Shown here in pieces: positions 23,961 through 31,870 of a DNA stretch of 42,735 nucleotides. How positions within the stretch are numbered: position 1 is the stretch's first letter; each line of letters begins with the position of its first letter. This DNA comes from Sphingomonas sanxanigenens (GTDB lineage: Bacteria; Pseudomonadota; Alphaproteobacteria; Sphingomonadales; Sphingomonadaceae). The DNA lies in the NCBI GenBank assembly GCA_003240855.1, contig QFNN01000013.1, positions 1 through 42,735 on the forward strand, written 5' to 3'. A program made the position numbers and the translations under genes. The notes beneath the pieces are model-generated. The model searched no databases, had not been told where the DNA came from, and saw only the letters and a program-made list of their open reading frames with translations.

Positions 23961-24870
23961 GACCGTTCTCGAGACCATCGGCAACACGCCGCATATCCGC
24001 ATCCAGCGCCTGTTCGGCGACGCCGAAGTCTGGGTGAAGGCCGAGCGATCGAACCCCGGCGGATCGATCAAGGACCGTATCGCGCTAGCGATGATCGAGG
24101 ATGCCGAGAAGTCCGGCGCGCTCAAGCCCGGCGGCACGATCGTCGAGCCGACCAGCGGCAATACCGGCATCGGCCTCGCCATGGTTGCGGCGGTGAAGGG
24201 TTATCGCCTGATCCTCGTCATGCCCGAAAGCATGTCGATCGAGCGCCGCCGCCTGATGCTCGCCTATGGCGCGACCTTCGATCTTACCCCGCGCGAAAAG
24301 GGCATGAAGGGCGCGATCGAGCGCGCGATCGAGCTGGTCGAGCAGACCCCGGGCGCCTGGATGCCCCAACAGTTCGAGAACCCGGCCAATATCGACATTC
24401 ACGCCCGCACCACGGCTGAGGAGATCCTCGCCGATTTCCGCGACGCGCCGATCGACGTGCTGATCACCGGCGTGGGTACCGGCGGCCATATCACCGGCAC
24501 GGCCGAGCGGCTGAAGAAGGATTGGCCGGCGCTGAAGGTCTATGCGGTCGAACCGACGCTTTCGCCTGTCATTTCGGGCGGCCAGCCCGGCCCGCACCCG
24601 ATCCAGGGCATCGGCGCGGGCTTCATTCCCGCGAATCTCCACACCCAGTCGATCGACGGCGTGATCCAGGTCGATCCCGCCGACGCGAAGGACTATGCTC
24701 GTCGCTCCGCGCGGGAGGAAGGCCTGCTGGTCGGCATCTCGTCGGGCGCCACGCTCGCCGCGATCGCGCAGAAGCTGGCGGAGCTTCCGTCCGGCAAGCG
24801 CGTGCTGGGTTTCAACTATGATACGGGTGAGCGCTACCTCTCGGTCCCGGACTTCCTGCCAGAGGCCTGA
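23950..24870 (+). CDS. cysK: Cysteine synthase A
   Basis: The 306-residue PLP enzyme makes cysteine from O-acetylserine and sulfide. The PLP lysine K41 is in NPGGSIKDRIA, the substrate loop is PTSGNTG (67-73), and GVGTGGHITG binds the PLP phosphate. The ATG at 23950 is preceded by AAGGAG with a 7-base spacer, a near-ideal ribosome site lying inside the end of the MFS gene; the longer frame from 23890 adds 20 non-conserved residues. It is followed after 12 bases by the GNAT gene. Confidence 0.95.
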   Translation: MKAETVLETIGNTPHIRIQRLFGDAEVWVKAERSNPGGSIKDRIALAMIEDAEKSGALKPGGTIVEPTSGNTGIGLAMVAAVKGYRLILVMPESMSIERRRLMLAYGATFDLTPREKGMKGAIERAIELVEQTPGAWMPQQFENPANIDIHARTTAEEILADFRDAPIDVLITGVGTGGHITGTAERLKKDWPALKVYAVEPTLSPVISGGQPGPHPIQGIGAGFIPANLHTQSIDGVIQVDPADAKDYARRSAREEGLLVGISSGATLAAIAQKLAELPSGKRVLGFNYDTGERYLSVPDFLPEA

Positions 24871-24882
24871 CGGAGCCGGGTC

Positions 24883-25407
24883 GTGCACCTGCGCACTGCC
24901 ACCGAAGCCGATATCGACGCGCTGGATCGCCTGATCCGGCGCGCGATGGCGCAACTGCTTGATCCGGTGCTGAGCCCCGATCAGGTCAAGGCCAGCTATG
25001 CCGTAATGGGGCTCGACCGACAGCTTGTCGCCGACGGCACTTATGTCGTCGTCGAGGATGGCCGGCGCCTCGTCGGCTGCGGCGGGTGGAGTGACCGCGC
25101 GACGCTTTACGGCGGAGACCATTCGGCGGGGCGCGATGCGCGGCGTCTCGATCCGGCGCATGACCCCGCGCGCATCCGCGCCATGTACACCGATCCCGAT
25201 CACAGCCGGCGCGGCATCGGCCGGCTTGTGCTTGGGGAATGCGAACGTCGCGCACGCGCTGCGGGATTCGCCCGCACGCAATTGATGGCCACGCTGGCGG
25301 GCGAGCCGCTTTACCTCGCCTGCGGCTATCGCGAGGTGGAGCGCGTGGTCGATATGGTCGACGGCGTCGGTGTGCCGCTCATCCGCATGGAACGCGCGCT
25401 GCCGTGA
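24883..25407 (+). CDS. GNAT-family N-acetyltransferase
   Basis: The 174-residue protein has the GNAT fold: an N-terminal HLRTATEADIDALDRLIRRAM block, the acetyl-CoA-binding motif A around YTDPDHSRRGIGRLVLGECE, and a C-terminal LYLACGYREVERV block. It transfers an acetyl group from acetyl-CoA to an unknown amine. It begins at GTG with a weak GGAG upstream. Its stop overlaps the start of the cell-wall hydrolase gene (GTGA), so the three genes cysK, GNAT and hydrolase are probably co-transcribed. Confidence 0.87.
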   Translation: MHLRTATEADIDALDRLIRRAMAQLLDPVLSPDQVKASYAVMGLDRQLVADGTYVVVEDGRRLVGCGGWSDRATLYGGDHSAGRDARRLDPAHDPARIRAMYTDPDHSRRGIGRLVLGECERRARAAGFARTQLMATLAGEPLYLACGYREVERVVDMVDGVGVPLIRMERALP

Positions 25408-26648
25408 GAACGGAAAGCCGGGTTTTGGCGATATGGGCCATTCCGTTGCTGGCGACGGCCGCGATCCTGCTTGGCCTCGCAAGCTGGTGGAGCAGCCACG
25501 CGCCCCAATCGCCCCAGGCTGCGGCAAAGCTGTTCAAGCGCGCTGCGCTTCCTCCACCCCCGCCGATCGAGCCGCTCGAACTGCGCGACCTGTCGCGCGA
25601 TGATGCGGTGAAGATCAACGACGCCGTGCCCTTCGTCAAAGGCCCCGTCCCGCCCGCGCGCCCGTTCAGGTTGTCGGATAAGGACGAAGGCTATGATCGC
25701 GCGGTCGATTGTCTGGCTTCGGCGATGCTCTACGAAGCGGGTTCTGCCGATGATCCCGGCCAGCGCGCGGTGGCGCAGGTGGTGCTCAACCGCCTTCGCC
25801 ATCCGGCCTTCCCCAAGACCATCTGCGGCGTGGTGTTCCAGGGAGCGGAGCGGACGACCGGGTGTCAGTTCACCTTCACCTGCGACGGCGCGCTTGCGCG
25901 CACGCCTCCGCCGTCAGTCTGGGAAGATGCGCGCAGGCGGGCGAAGGAGATGCTGGCTGGCAAGGTGTTCAGGAGCGTCGGCTACGCCACGCATTACCAT
26001 ACCAACTGGGTCGTGCCTTATTGGAGTGAGACGCTCGACAAGATCGCGGCGGTGAACACTCATCTCTTCTTTCGCTGGACCGGATGGTGGGGCACGCCGG
26101 GCGCCTTCCGTTTCGGCGAGGAGGGGCCGGAGCCGACGATCGGCAAGCTCGCCTTCCTCTCGCCCGCGCACAAGGCGACGACGGATGCGCTCAAGGTCGA
26201 TCCTGCCGTGCTCGGGATCGATGCGCTCGCGATCCTGCCGGCCAGCAAAGCCCGGAAGATGACGGCGGTATCGGTCGCCGGCGACACTTTCCTCGTCGTT
26301 CTCGACGGCAAGGCGTCGCCCGACAGCTATCCGGCGCTCGCGCTCCAGACCTGCGGAGACAGGCCGTTCTGCAAGCTGATGGGCTGGACCGATCCGGCCA
26401 GGGCCGCAGCCGCGCTGCCGCTCAGCGAGCAGCAGATCGCGGCCCAGTCCTTCAGCTATCTGCGCAACCGCAGCAATGGGTTCGAGAAGATGCTGTGGAA
26501 CTGCCGCCAGTTCAAACGCGCCGATCCGGCGCAGTGCATGAAACCGGCGGCGCTCCCCGTTACGCCGCGAACAGCTCCGGCTCCAGCGCCATCAGGCTCT
26601 CCGACCCCGCCTCGAGTTCGCGACGCAGCGAACCCGCCCGCGGCATGA
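25404..26648 (+). CDS. SleB-type cell-wall hydrolase (Hydrolase_2), membrane-anchored
   Basis: The 414-residue protein begins with a single membrane helix (about 8-28), then a proline-rich linker. A SleB/Hydrolase_2 domain starts near 100 with CLASAMLYEAG (likely catalytic Glu111), VAQVVLNRLRHPAFP and CQFTFTCDG, and includes GYATHYHTNWVVPYW. Relatives are lytic transglycosylases or muramidases first known from spore germination, but common in alphaproteobacteria, where they act on peptidoglycan in the periplasm. The GTG at 25404 overlaps the GNAT stop; the longer frame from 25239 would lie inside that gene. The Pro/Ala-rich last 29 residues overlap the convergent acyl-CoA dehydrogenase gene by 89 bases. 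Confidence 0.87.
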   Translation: MRTESRVLAIWAIPLLATAAILLGLASWWSSHAPQSPQAAAKLFKRAALPPPPPIEPLELRDLSRDDAVKINDAVPFVKGPVPPARPFRLSDKDEGYDRAVDCLASAMLYEAGSADDPGQRAVAQVVLNRLRHPAFPKTICGVVFQGAERTTGCQFTFTCDGALARTPPPSVWEDARRRAKEMLAGKVFRSVGYATHYHTNWVVPYWSETLDKIAAVNTHLFFRWTGWWGTPGAFRFGEEGPEPTIGKLAFLSPAHKATTDALKVDPAVLGIDALAILPASKARKMTAVSVAGDTFLVVLDGKASPDSYPALALQTCGDRPFCKLMGWTDPARAAAALPLSEQQIAAQSFSYLRNRSNGFEKMLWNCRQFKRADPAQCMKPAALPVTPRTAPAPAPSGSPTPPRVRDAANPPAA

Positions 26649-28341
26649 TCCGCTCGGCGAAGTAGCGCGCCGTCGCCCGCTTTGCCTTCACGAAATCGGC
26701 ATCCTCGCCGTCAAGCGCGCGCAGCGTCTTGAGCCACATGAAGCCAAGCGCAACAATGCCCATGATGTGCAGATAAGGCGTCGCCGCAGCGCCGGCGTTG
26801 TTGGGATTGGTCAGGCCGTTCTGGACCAGCCACATCGTCGCGGCCTGCAGTTCGCCCAGCGCCTTTTCGAGGCGCGCAGCGAGATCGGCGGTCGCCTCGT
26901 CGCCCTTGCCCGCCGCGATCTCCTCGCCGACCAGTTTGAAGAAGGCCTGCACCGCACGGCCGCCATTCTGCGCCAGCTTTCGGCCGACGAGATCCATCGC
27001 CTGCACGCCGTTGGTGCCTTCGTAGATCATCGCGATGCGGGCGTCGCGGACATATTGCTCCATGCCCCATTCGGCGATGTAGCCATGGCCGCCATAGACC
27101 TGCTGGGCGTTGGTCGCGATCTGATAGCCCATGTCGGTGCCATAGCCCTTGATTACCGGGGTGAGCAGCGAGATCAGATCGTCGGCGGCGGCGCGTTCTT
27201 CCTCGGTCTGCGCCTTGTGGCTGAGGTCGACCTGGAGCGCGCCCCACAGGCACAGGGCGCGAAGCCCTTCGGTCAGCGCCTTTGATTCCATCAACATGCG
27301 ACGCACGTCGGGATGAACGAACAGCGTATCGGCCTTCTGGTCGGGTTCGGCCGGGCCGGTGAGCGCACGGCCCTGGCGGCGGTCCTTGGCGTACTGGACG
27401 CCGTTCTGATAGGCGACCTCGCCTTGCGACAGCCCCTGCAGGCCGACGCCGAGGCGCGCGACGTTCATCATGATGAACATGGCGGCGAGGCCCTTATTCT
27501 CCTCGCCCACCAGATAGCCGGTCGCGCCGTCATAGTTCATCACGCAGGTCGCGTTGCCGTGGATGCCCATCTTATGTTCGATCGATCCGCACGACACGGC
27601 GTTGCGCTCGCCCAGCGATCCATCCTCGTTGACCAGGAACTTGGGCACGATGAACAGCGAGATGCCCTTCACATTGTCCGGCGCGCCCGCAACTTTGGCC
27701 AGGACGAGGTGGATGATGTTCGAGGTCAGATCATGTTCGCCGGCCGAGATGAAGATCTTGGTGCCGGTGATCGCATAGCTGCCATCGGCATTGGGATCGG
27801 CCTTGGTGCGGATGAGGCCCAGATCGGTGCCGCACTGCGGCTCCGTCAGGTTCATCGTGCCGCTCCACTCGCCTGAGATCATCTTGGGGACATAAGTCGC
27901 CTTCTGCGCGTCCGATCCCTTGACGAGGATTGAGGCGACGGCGCCCTGCGTCAGGCCGTTATACATGGCGAACGCCATATTGGCCGAGCAGAGATATTCC
28001 TCGAACGCGGTCGCGACGACATGCGGCATCGCCTGCCCGCCAAACTCCTCAGGCCCGGTCAGCGTCGACCAGCCGCCTGCGACGAACTGGTCATAGGCGT
28101 CCTTGAAGCCGGTGGGCGTGCTGACCGACGCGTCGTCATGCCGCGTGCAGCCCTCGCGATCGCCGACCTGATTGGTCGGGAACACCACTTCCTCGACGAA
28201 CTTGGCGCCTTCGCCCAGCACCGCCTCGATCATGTCGGCCGATGCGTTCTCGAAGCCGGGAAGATTGGCGTAGCGATCGAGCCCGAGCAGCTTGTCCAGC
28301 ACGAAGCGCGTGTCGCGGAGCGGGGCTTTGTAGATGGGCAT
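26560..28341 (-). CDS. Acyl-CoA dehydrogenase with C-terminal extension domain
   Basis: The 593-residue flavoprotein oxidises an acyl-CoA to the enoyl-CoA. It has the usual three-domain core, with NLTEPQCGTDLG (164-175) in the FAD/substrate region and catalytic Glu441 in MIYEGTNGVQAMDLVGRKL. The extra N-terminal segment and about 100 C-terminal residues are typical of the long, DmdC-like group (3-methylmercaptopropionyl-CoA or medium/long-chain acyl-CoA). A ribosome site AGGAAAG lies 8 bases before the ATG. It lies 77 bases downstream of merR on the same strand, which suggests regulated fatty-acid or branched-chain catabolism. The substrate is not determined. Confidence 0.93.
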   Translation of the reverse strand: MPIYKAPLRDTRFVLDKLLGLDRYANLPGFENASADMIEAVLGEGAKFVEEVVFPTNQVGDREGCTRHDDASVSTPTGFKDAYDQFVAGGWSTLTGPEEFGGQAMPHVVATAFEEYLCSANMAFAMYNGLTQGAVASILVKGSDAQKATYVPKMISGEWSGTMNLTEPQCGTDLGLIRTKADPNADGSYAITGTKIFISAGEHDLTSNIIHLVLAKVAGAPDNVKGISLFIVPKFLVNEDGSLGERNAVSCGSIEHKMGIHGNATCVMNYDGATGYLVGEENKGLAAMFIMMNVARLGVGLQGLSQGEVAYQNGVQYAKDRRQGRALTGPAEPDQKADTLFVHPDVRRMLMESKALTEGLRALCLWGALQVDLSHKAQTEEERAAADDLISLLTPVIKGYGTDMGYQIATNAQQVYGGHGYIAEWGMEQYVRDARIAMIYEGTNGVQAMDLVGRKLAQNGGRAVQAFFKLVGEEIAAGKGDEATADLAARLEKALGELQAATMWLVQNGLTNPNNAGAAATPYLHIMGIVALGFMWLKTLRALDGEDADFVKAKRATARYFAERIMPRAGSLRRELEAGSESLMALEPELFAA

Positions 28342-28418
28342 GTCGTGTCTTTCCTGAACTTGAAGCTATATGTGGGGCGCACGGGTTCATCCGCGCGCCT
28401 TGCGGCGGGCGTGGCGCG

Positions 28419-28841
28419 TCAGACGCCGTCGGCCTCAGCCTGTTCGACGGTATGGATGAAGCGTTTCAGTTCATCGACGGTCGCGTCGATGTCGCGCTTC
28501 TGCGCTTCGAGCATCGTTACCCGCGCGGCGCATTTCTCGATCGTCACCCGGCGCTGTTCGTGGCGACCGTCGCCAATGTCGTACAGGTCGATCATCTCGC
28601 GAATCTCGCCAAGCGAGAAGCCGACGCGCTTGCCGCGCAGGATCCAGGCGAGGCGGGCGCGATCGCGCTTCGTATAAATACGCGCGGTTCCACGCCGCGT
28701 GGGCGAGATCAGCCCCTCATCCTCATAGAAACGAAGCGCGCGGGCGGTGACGCCGAACTCCTCCGACAGGTCGGAGATCGAATATTGATGCCGGTTGCGT
28801 TTGTCCGGCGTGTCGACAGTAGCGTGATGCTGGGTTGCCAT
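28419..28841 (-). CDS. MerR-family transcriptional regulator (LiuR-like)
   Basis: A 140-residue MerR regulator. The N-terminal winged helix-turn-helix reads YSISDLSEEFGVTARALRFYEDEGLISPTRRG (20-51), followed by the second wing ARIYTKRDRARL, and a coiled coil (about 95-135) for dimerisation. There are no paired cysteines for metal sensing. This form, without an effector domain and next to an acyl-CoA dehydrogenase, is typical of the LiuR-like group that controls branched-chain amino acid and fatty acid breakdown. The start codon lies only 7 bases after a good -10 box, so the mRNA is probably leaderless or nearly so, and the promoter contains a likely autoregulatory site. Confidence 0.9.
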   Translation of the reverse strand: MATQHHATVDTPDKRNRHQYSISDLSEEFGVTARALRFYEDEGLISPTRRGTARIYTKRDRARLAWILRGKRVGFSLGEIREMIDLYDIGDGRHEQRRVTIEKCAARVTMLEAQKRDIDATVDELKRFIHTVEQAEADGV

Positions 28842-28848
28842 GCCGGGC

Positions 28849-28878
28849 GTTATAGCTTGACGTTTACGGAATGGTCAA
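28849..28878 (-). promoter_or_regulatory. merR promoter with MerR-type operator in an 18-base spacer
   Basis: On the minus strand, -35 TTGACC (28878-28873) and -10 TATAAC (28854-28849) are separated by 18 bases. The spacer contains TTCCGTAAACGTCAA, and TTGAC (28857-28861) and GTCAA (28874-28878) form a 5-base perfect inverted repeat. A long spacer holding the operator is the usual MerR layout. The -35 overlaps the hisI stop codon, and the start codon of merR follows the -10 by 7 bases. Confidence 0.65.
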
Positions 28879-29234
28879 ACCCGCTCTAGCCCGTCGGGGC
28901 CGATCCGGCGGTAGAAACAGCTTCTTTCGCCCGTGTGGCAGGAAGGGCCGGCGGCGTCGGCGCGGATCCAGATCGCGTCCTGATCGCAATCGATGCGCAT
29001 CTCGACCACGCGCAGCACGTTGCCGGAACTCTCGCCTTTCTTCCAAAGCCGGCCACGGCTCCGTGACCAGAAATGCGCTTCCCCCGTCAATCGGGTCAGC
29101 GCCAGCGCCGCGGCATTCATATGCGCAACCATCAGCACTGCGCCGTCGCCAGCGTCCGTGACCACGGCGGTCACCAGTCCCGATGCGTCATATTTTGGAT
29201 CGAGCACCGATCCCTGTTCGCGATCCTGATCCAT
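28875..29234 (-). CDS. hisI: Phosphoribosyl-AMP cyclohydrolase
   Basis: The 119-residue zinc enzyme opens the adenine ring of phosphoribosyl-AMP, the third step of histidine synthesis. Typical blocks are AVLMVAHMNAAAL, HFWSRSRGRLWKKGESSGN, the metal-binding DCDQDAIW and the zinc cysteines in AGPSCHTGERSCFYR. It is the stand-alone HisI form, with HisE not fused. I prefer ATG 29234 with GGGAG 4 bases upstream; ATG 29252 adds six residues. No other histidine genes lie in the window. Confidence 0.94.
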   Translation of the reverse strand: MDQDREQGSVLDPKYDASGLVTAVVTDAGDGAVLMVAHMNAAALALTRLTGEAHFWSRSRGRLWKKGESSGNVLRVVEMRIDCDQDAIWIRADAAGPSCHTGERSCFYRRIGPDGLERV

Positions 29235-29275
29235 GTCGCTCCCGATCCCCATAGCCCTCAGGCTTCGCCGCAGGG

Positions 29276-29530
29276 CTAGCCATGGTTGCGGATCGCGTCC
29301 ACCAGCTCTTGCTTGCTCATCGCGGATCGGCCTGCGATCCCGATGCGCTTCGCTTCGCCATAAAGATCGCCCTTCGATCGATCCTCCAGATGCGTCGATC
29401 GGCGTCGCAGCGTTCCCGCCGCCTCGGCATTGGCGATTCGCGCCGATTTTTCCTGGGAATTGCCTTCCTTTCTGAGCCGTTCGTAAAGCGCTTCATTCCT
29501 GATCGATGGGCCTGGACCGCGCCCGGGCAT
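29276..29530 (-). CDS. Small SAP/Rho-N-like basic protein
   Basis: The 84-residue, charged protein opens with MPGRGPGPSIRNEALYERLRKEG and SQEKSARIANA, then a C-terminal helical motif LYGEAKRIGIAGRSAMSKQELVDAIRNHG (about 56-84). The latter looks like a SAP or Rho termination factor N-terminal (nucleic-acid-binding) fold. The family is widespread and uncharacterised; I recall it as DUF7218-like, without certainty. A strong ribosome site, AGGAG 7 bases before the ATG at 29530, rules out the longer frame from 29587. It lies upstream of hisI and diverges from purF. Confidence 0.78.
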   Translation of the reverse strand: MPGRGPGPSIRNEALYERLRKEGNSQEKSARIANAEAAGTLRRRSTHLEDRSKGDLYGEAKRIGIAGRSAMSKQELVDAIRNHG

Positions 29531-29631
29531 GGCGTTTCTCCTTGTCTGACGGCGGCTGAACGCATGGGCGGGGGCGACGCTCCGCATTTCATCTGTTACA
29601 AAAGGGCGACAAATCGCGGAGGGGTTCCTAT

Positions 29632-31128
29632 ATGGCGCGAAACGCTCACCCGACGGGTCCGCAATCGATGATCACCACCAATCCTTTCGACGACGACAAG
29701 CTCCGCGAGGAGTGTGGCATTTTCGGTATCTGGAATGCCGAAACTGCATCCGCGATGGTCGCGCTCGGCCTCCACGCGCTCCAGCATCGCGGCCAGGAAG
29801 CCGCCGGCATCACCAGTTGGGATGGCGCGCATTTTCATACGCATCGGGCGATGGGCCACGTCGCCGGCAATTTCGATCGCGATGACGTGATCCGCGGCCT
29901 TCCCGGCCGGGTCGCCTGCGGCCATGTCCGCTATTCGACGACGGGCGAGACGGCGCTGCGCAACGTCCAGCCGCTTTTCGCGGATCTTGCCAGCGGCGGC
30001 TTCGCCATCGCGCATAACGGCAATATCTCGAACGCGATGAAGCTGCGGCGCGAACTCGTCCGGCGCGGCAGCATCTTCCAGTCGACCTCGGACACCGAGA
30101 CGATCATTCACCTCGTCGCGACCAGCGCCTATCGCACGCTGCTCGACAAGTTCATCGATGCGCTGCGCCAGGTCGAAGGCGCCTATTCGCTGATCTGCCT
30201 GACGCCGGAAGGCATGATCGCCTGCCGCGATCCGCTCGGCATCCGGCCGCTGGTGATGGGCAAGGTCGGCGATGCGACGATTTTCGCGTCGGAAACGGTC
30301 GCGCTCGACGTCGTCGGCGCTGAATATATCCGCTCGATCGATCCGGGCGAGATCGTGATCGTCACCGAATCGGGCATCCGATCGATCAACCCCTTCCCGC
30401 CGATGAACCCCCGGCCCTGCATTTTCGAGCACGTCTATTTCTCGCGCCCCGATTCGATCGTCGAAGGCTCGTCGGTTTATTCGGTGCGCAAGGCGATCGG
30501 CGCGCAGTTGGCGATCGAATCGCCGATCGACGCCGATCTCGTCATTCCCGTGCCCGATTCCGGCGTGCCGGCCGCGATCGGTTATGCCCAGCAATCGGGC
30601 ATTCCTTTCGAGCTGGGCATCATCCGCTCGCATTATGTGGGGCGCACCTTCATCCAGCCGGGCGATCAGGTTCGCCACCTTGGCGTGAAGCTGAAGCACA
30701 ACGCCAATCGCGCGCTGATCAACGGCAAGCGCATTGTGCTGATCGACGATTCGATCGTGCGCGGCACGACGTCGCTCAAGATCGTGCAGATGATGCGCGA
30801 CGCCGGCGCGGCCGAAGTCCATATGCGCATCGCCAGCCCGCCGACGCGGCACAGTTGCTTCTACGGCGTCGACACGCCCGAGCGCGCCAAGCTGCTCGCG
30901 GCCAAGCTCGATGTGCCGGGGATGAGCGACTATATCCATGCAGACAGCCTTGCGTTCATCTCGATCGACGGGCTCTACAAGGCGCTTGGCCAGGACAAGC
31001 GCACGCAGGTCCGTCCGCAATATTGCGACGCCTGCTTCACTGGCGACTATCCGACGACCTTGACCGATCAGGATGATCTCGCGCCGCCCGAGGACCAACT
31101 GGCCCTGCTGGCCGAACGCGTCATCTGA
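29632..31128 (+). CDS. purF: Amidophosphoribosyltransferase
   Basis: The 498-residue enzyme starts purine synthesis by replacing the pyrophosphate of PRPP with ammonia from glutamine. The glutaminase nucleophile is Cys28 (EECGIFGIW), which becomes N-terminal after removal of a 27-residue propeptide. GLHALQHRGQEAAG and the PRPP loop VLIDDSIVRGTT are intact. ATG 29632 has GGAGG about 9 bases upstream; an internal ATG at 29668 would give a 15-residue propeptide but has no good ribosome site. Three late CxxC-type cysteines (CDACF) near the end resemble Fe-S-binding PurF. It is followed by an SDR gene after 28 bases. Confidence 0.97.
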   Translation: MARNAHPTGPQSMITTNPFDDDKLREECGIFGIWNAETASAMVALGLHALQHRGQEAAGITSWDGAHFHTHRAMGHVAGNFDRDDVIRGLPGRVACGHVRYSTTGETALRNVQPLFADLASGGFAIAHNGNISNAMKLRRELVRRGSIFQSTSDTETIIHLVATSAYRTLLDKFIDALRQVEGAYSLICLTPEGMIACRDPLGIRPLVMGKVGDATIFASETVALDVVGAEYIRSIDPGEIVIVTESGIRSINPFPPMNPRPCIFEHVYFSRPDSIVEGSSVYSVRKAIGAQLAIESPIDADLVIPVPDSGVPAAIGYAQQSGIPFELGIIRSHYVGRTFIQPGDQVRHLGVKLKHNANRALINGKRIVLIDDSIVRGTTSLKIVQMMRDAGAAEVHMRIASPPTRHSCFYGVDTPERAKLLAAKLDVPGMSDYIHADSLAFISIDGLYKALGQDKRTQVRPQYCDACFTGDYPTTLTDQDDLAPPEDQLALLAERVI

Positions 31129-31156
31129 TCTTCCGTCTCTGCAGGATATTGCCGCA

Positions 31157-31870
31157 ATGACCGCGACTCCCCTCGCCGGCCGCCTCGCCCTCGTCACCGG
31201 CGCGAGCAGGGGCATCGGCGCAGCGACGGCCGAACGGCTGGGCAAGGCCGGCGCGCATGTGATCCTTACCGCGCGCACGGCGGGAGGCCTTGAGGAAGTC
31301 GAGGAGCGTATCCATCAGGCGGGCGGATCGGCCACGATCGCGCCCGTCGACTTTACCGATGCCGAGGGCGTGGGGCGGCTTGCTTCGGCGATCGCGGATC
31401 GCTGGAAGGCGCTCGACATGCTCGTCCTCAACGCGGCGATGCTCGGCAATCTGGGGCCGGTCCAGTCGATCGACGCCAAGGAGTTCGCCCGCCTGCTGAC
31501 GCTGAACGTCTCGGCGCAGCAGGCATTGATCGCCGCCTTCGATCCGATGCTCCGGGTTGCGGGCGGCGGGGGCAGCGTGATCGGCGTTACCTCCAGCGTC
31601 GGGCGCAAGCCGCGCGCTTTCTGGGGCGCCTACGGCGCCTCCAAGGCCGCGTTCGAGACATTGCTCGACGCCTATGCGGAGGAGCAGCGCAATCTGGGCA
31701 AGGTTCGCGTCGCGATCATCGATCCGGGCGCCACGCGCACCAGGATGCGCGCCGCCGCCTATCCAGGCGAGGATCCGGCGAAGGTCAAGCCGCCCGAAGC
31801 GGTTGCGGATCGCATCGCCGCGCTGCTGGCGACCGGCTTCGAGACCGGCCACCGCGAGCGCGTCGACTGA
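31157..31870 (+). CDS. Short-chain dehydrogenase/reductase (SDR)
   Basis: The 237-residue Rossmann-fold oxidoreductase has the cofactor loop TGASRGIG (14-21), N92 in LNAA, and the catalytic Ser146/147, Tyr159 and Lys163 (YGASK). The basic residue R40 after the second strand (LTART) favours NADP(H). The substrate is unknown. In many alphaproteobacteria an SDR of this kind follows purF, as here, 28 bases away. Its TGA directly abuts the TCA of the convergent serine hydrolase gene (TGATCA). Confidence 0.92.
   Translation: MTATPLAGRLALVTGASRGIGAATAERLGKAGAHVILTARTAGGLEEVEERIHQAGGSATIAPVDFTDAEGVGRLASAIADRWKALDMLVLNAAMLGNLGPVQSIDAKEFARLLTLNVSAQQALIAAFDPMLRVAGGGGSVIGVTSSVGRKPRAFWGAYGASKAAFETLLDAYAEEQRNLGKVRVAIIDPGATRTRMRAAAYPGEDPAKVKPPEAVADRIAALLATGFETGHRERVD

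Noticed and set aside
29596..31278. Open minus-strand frame of 560 codons
   Set aside because: Antisense to purF; repetitive Arg/Asp/His composition and no motif.
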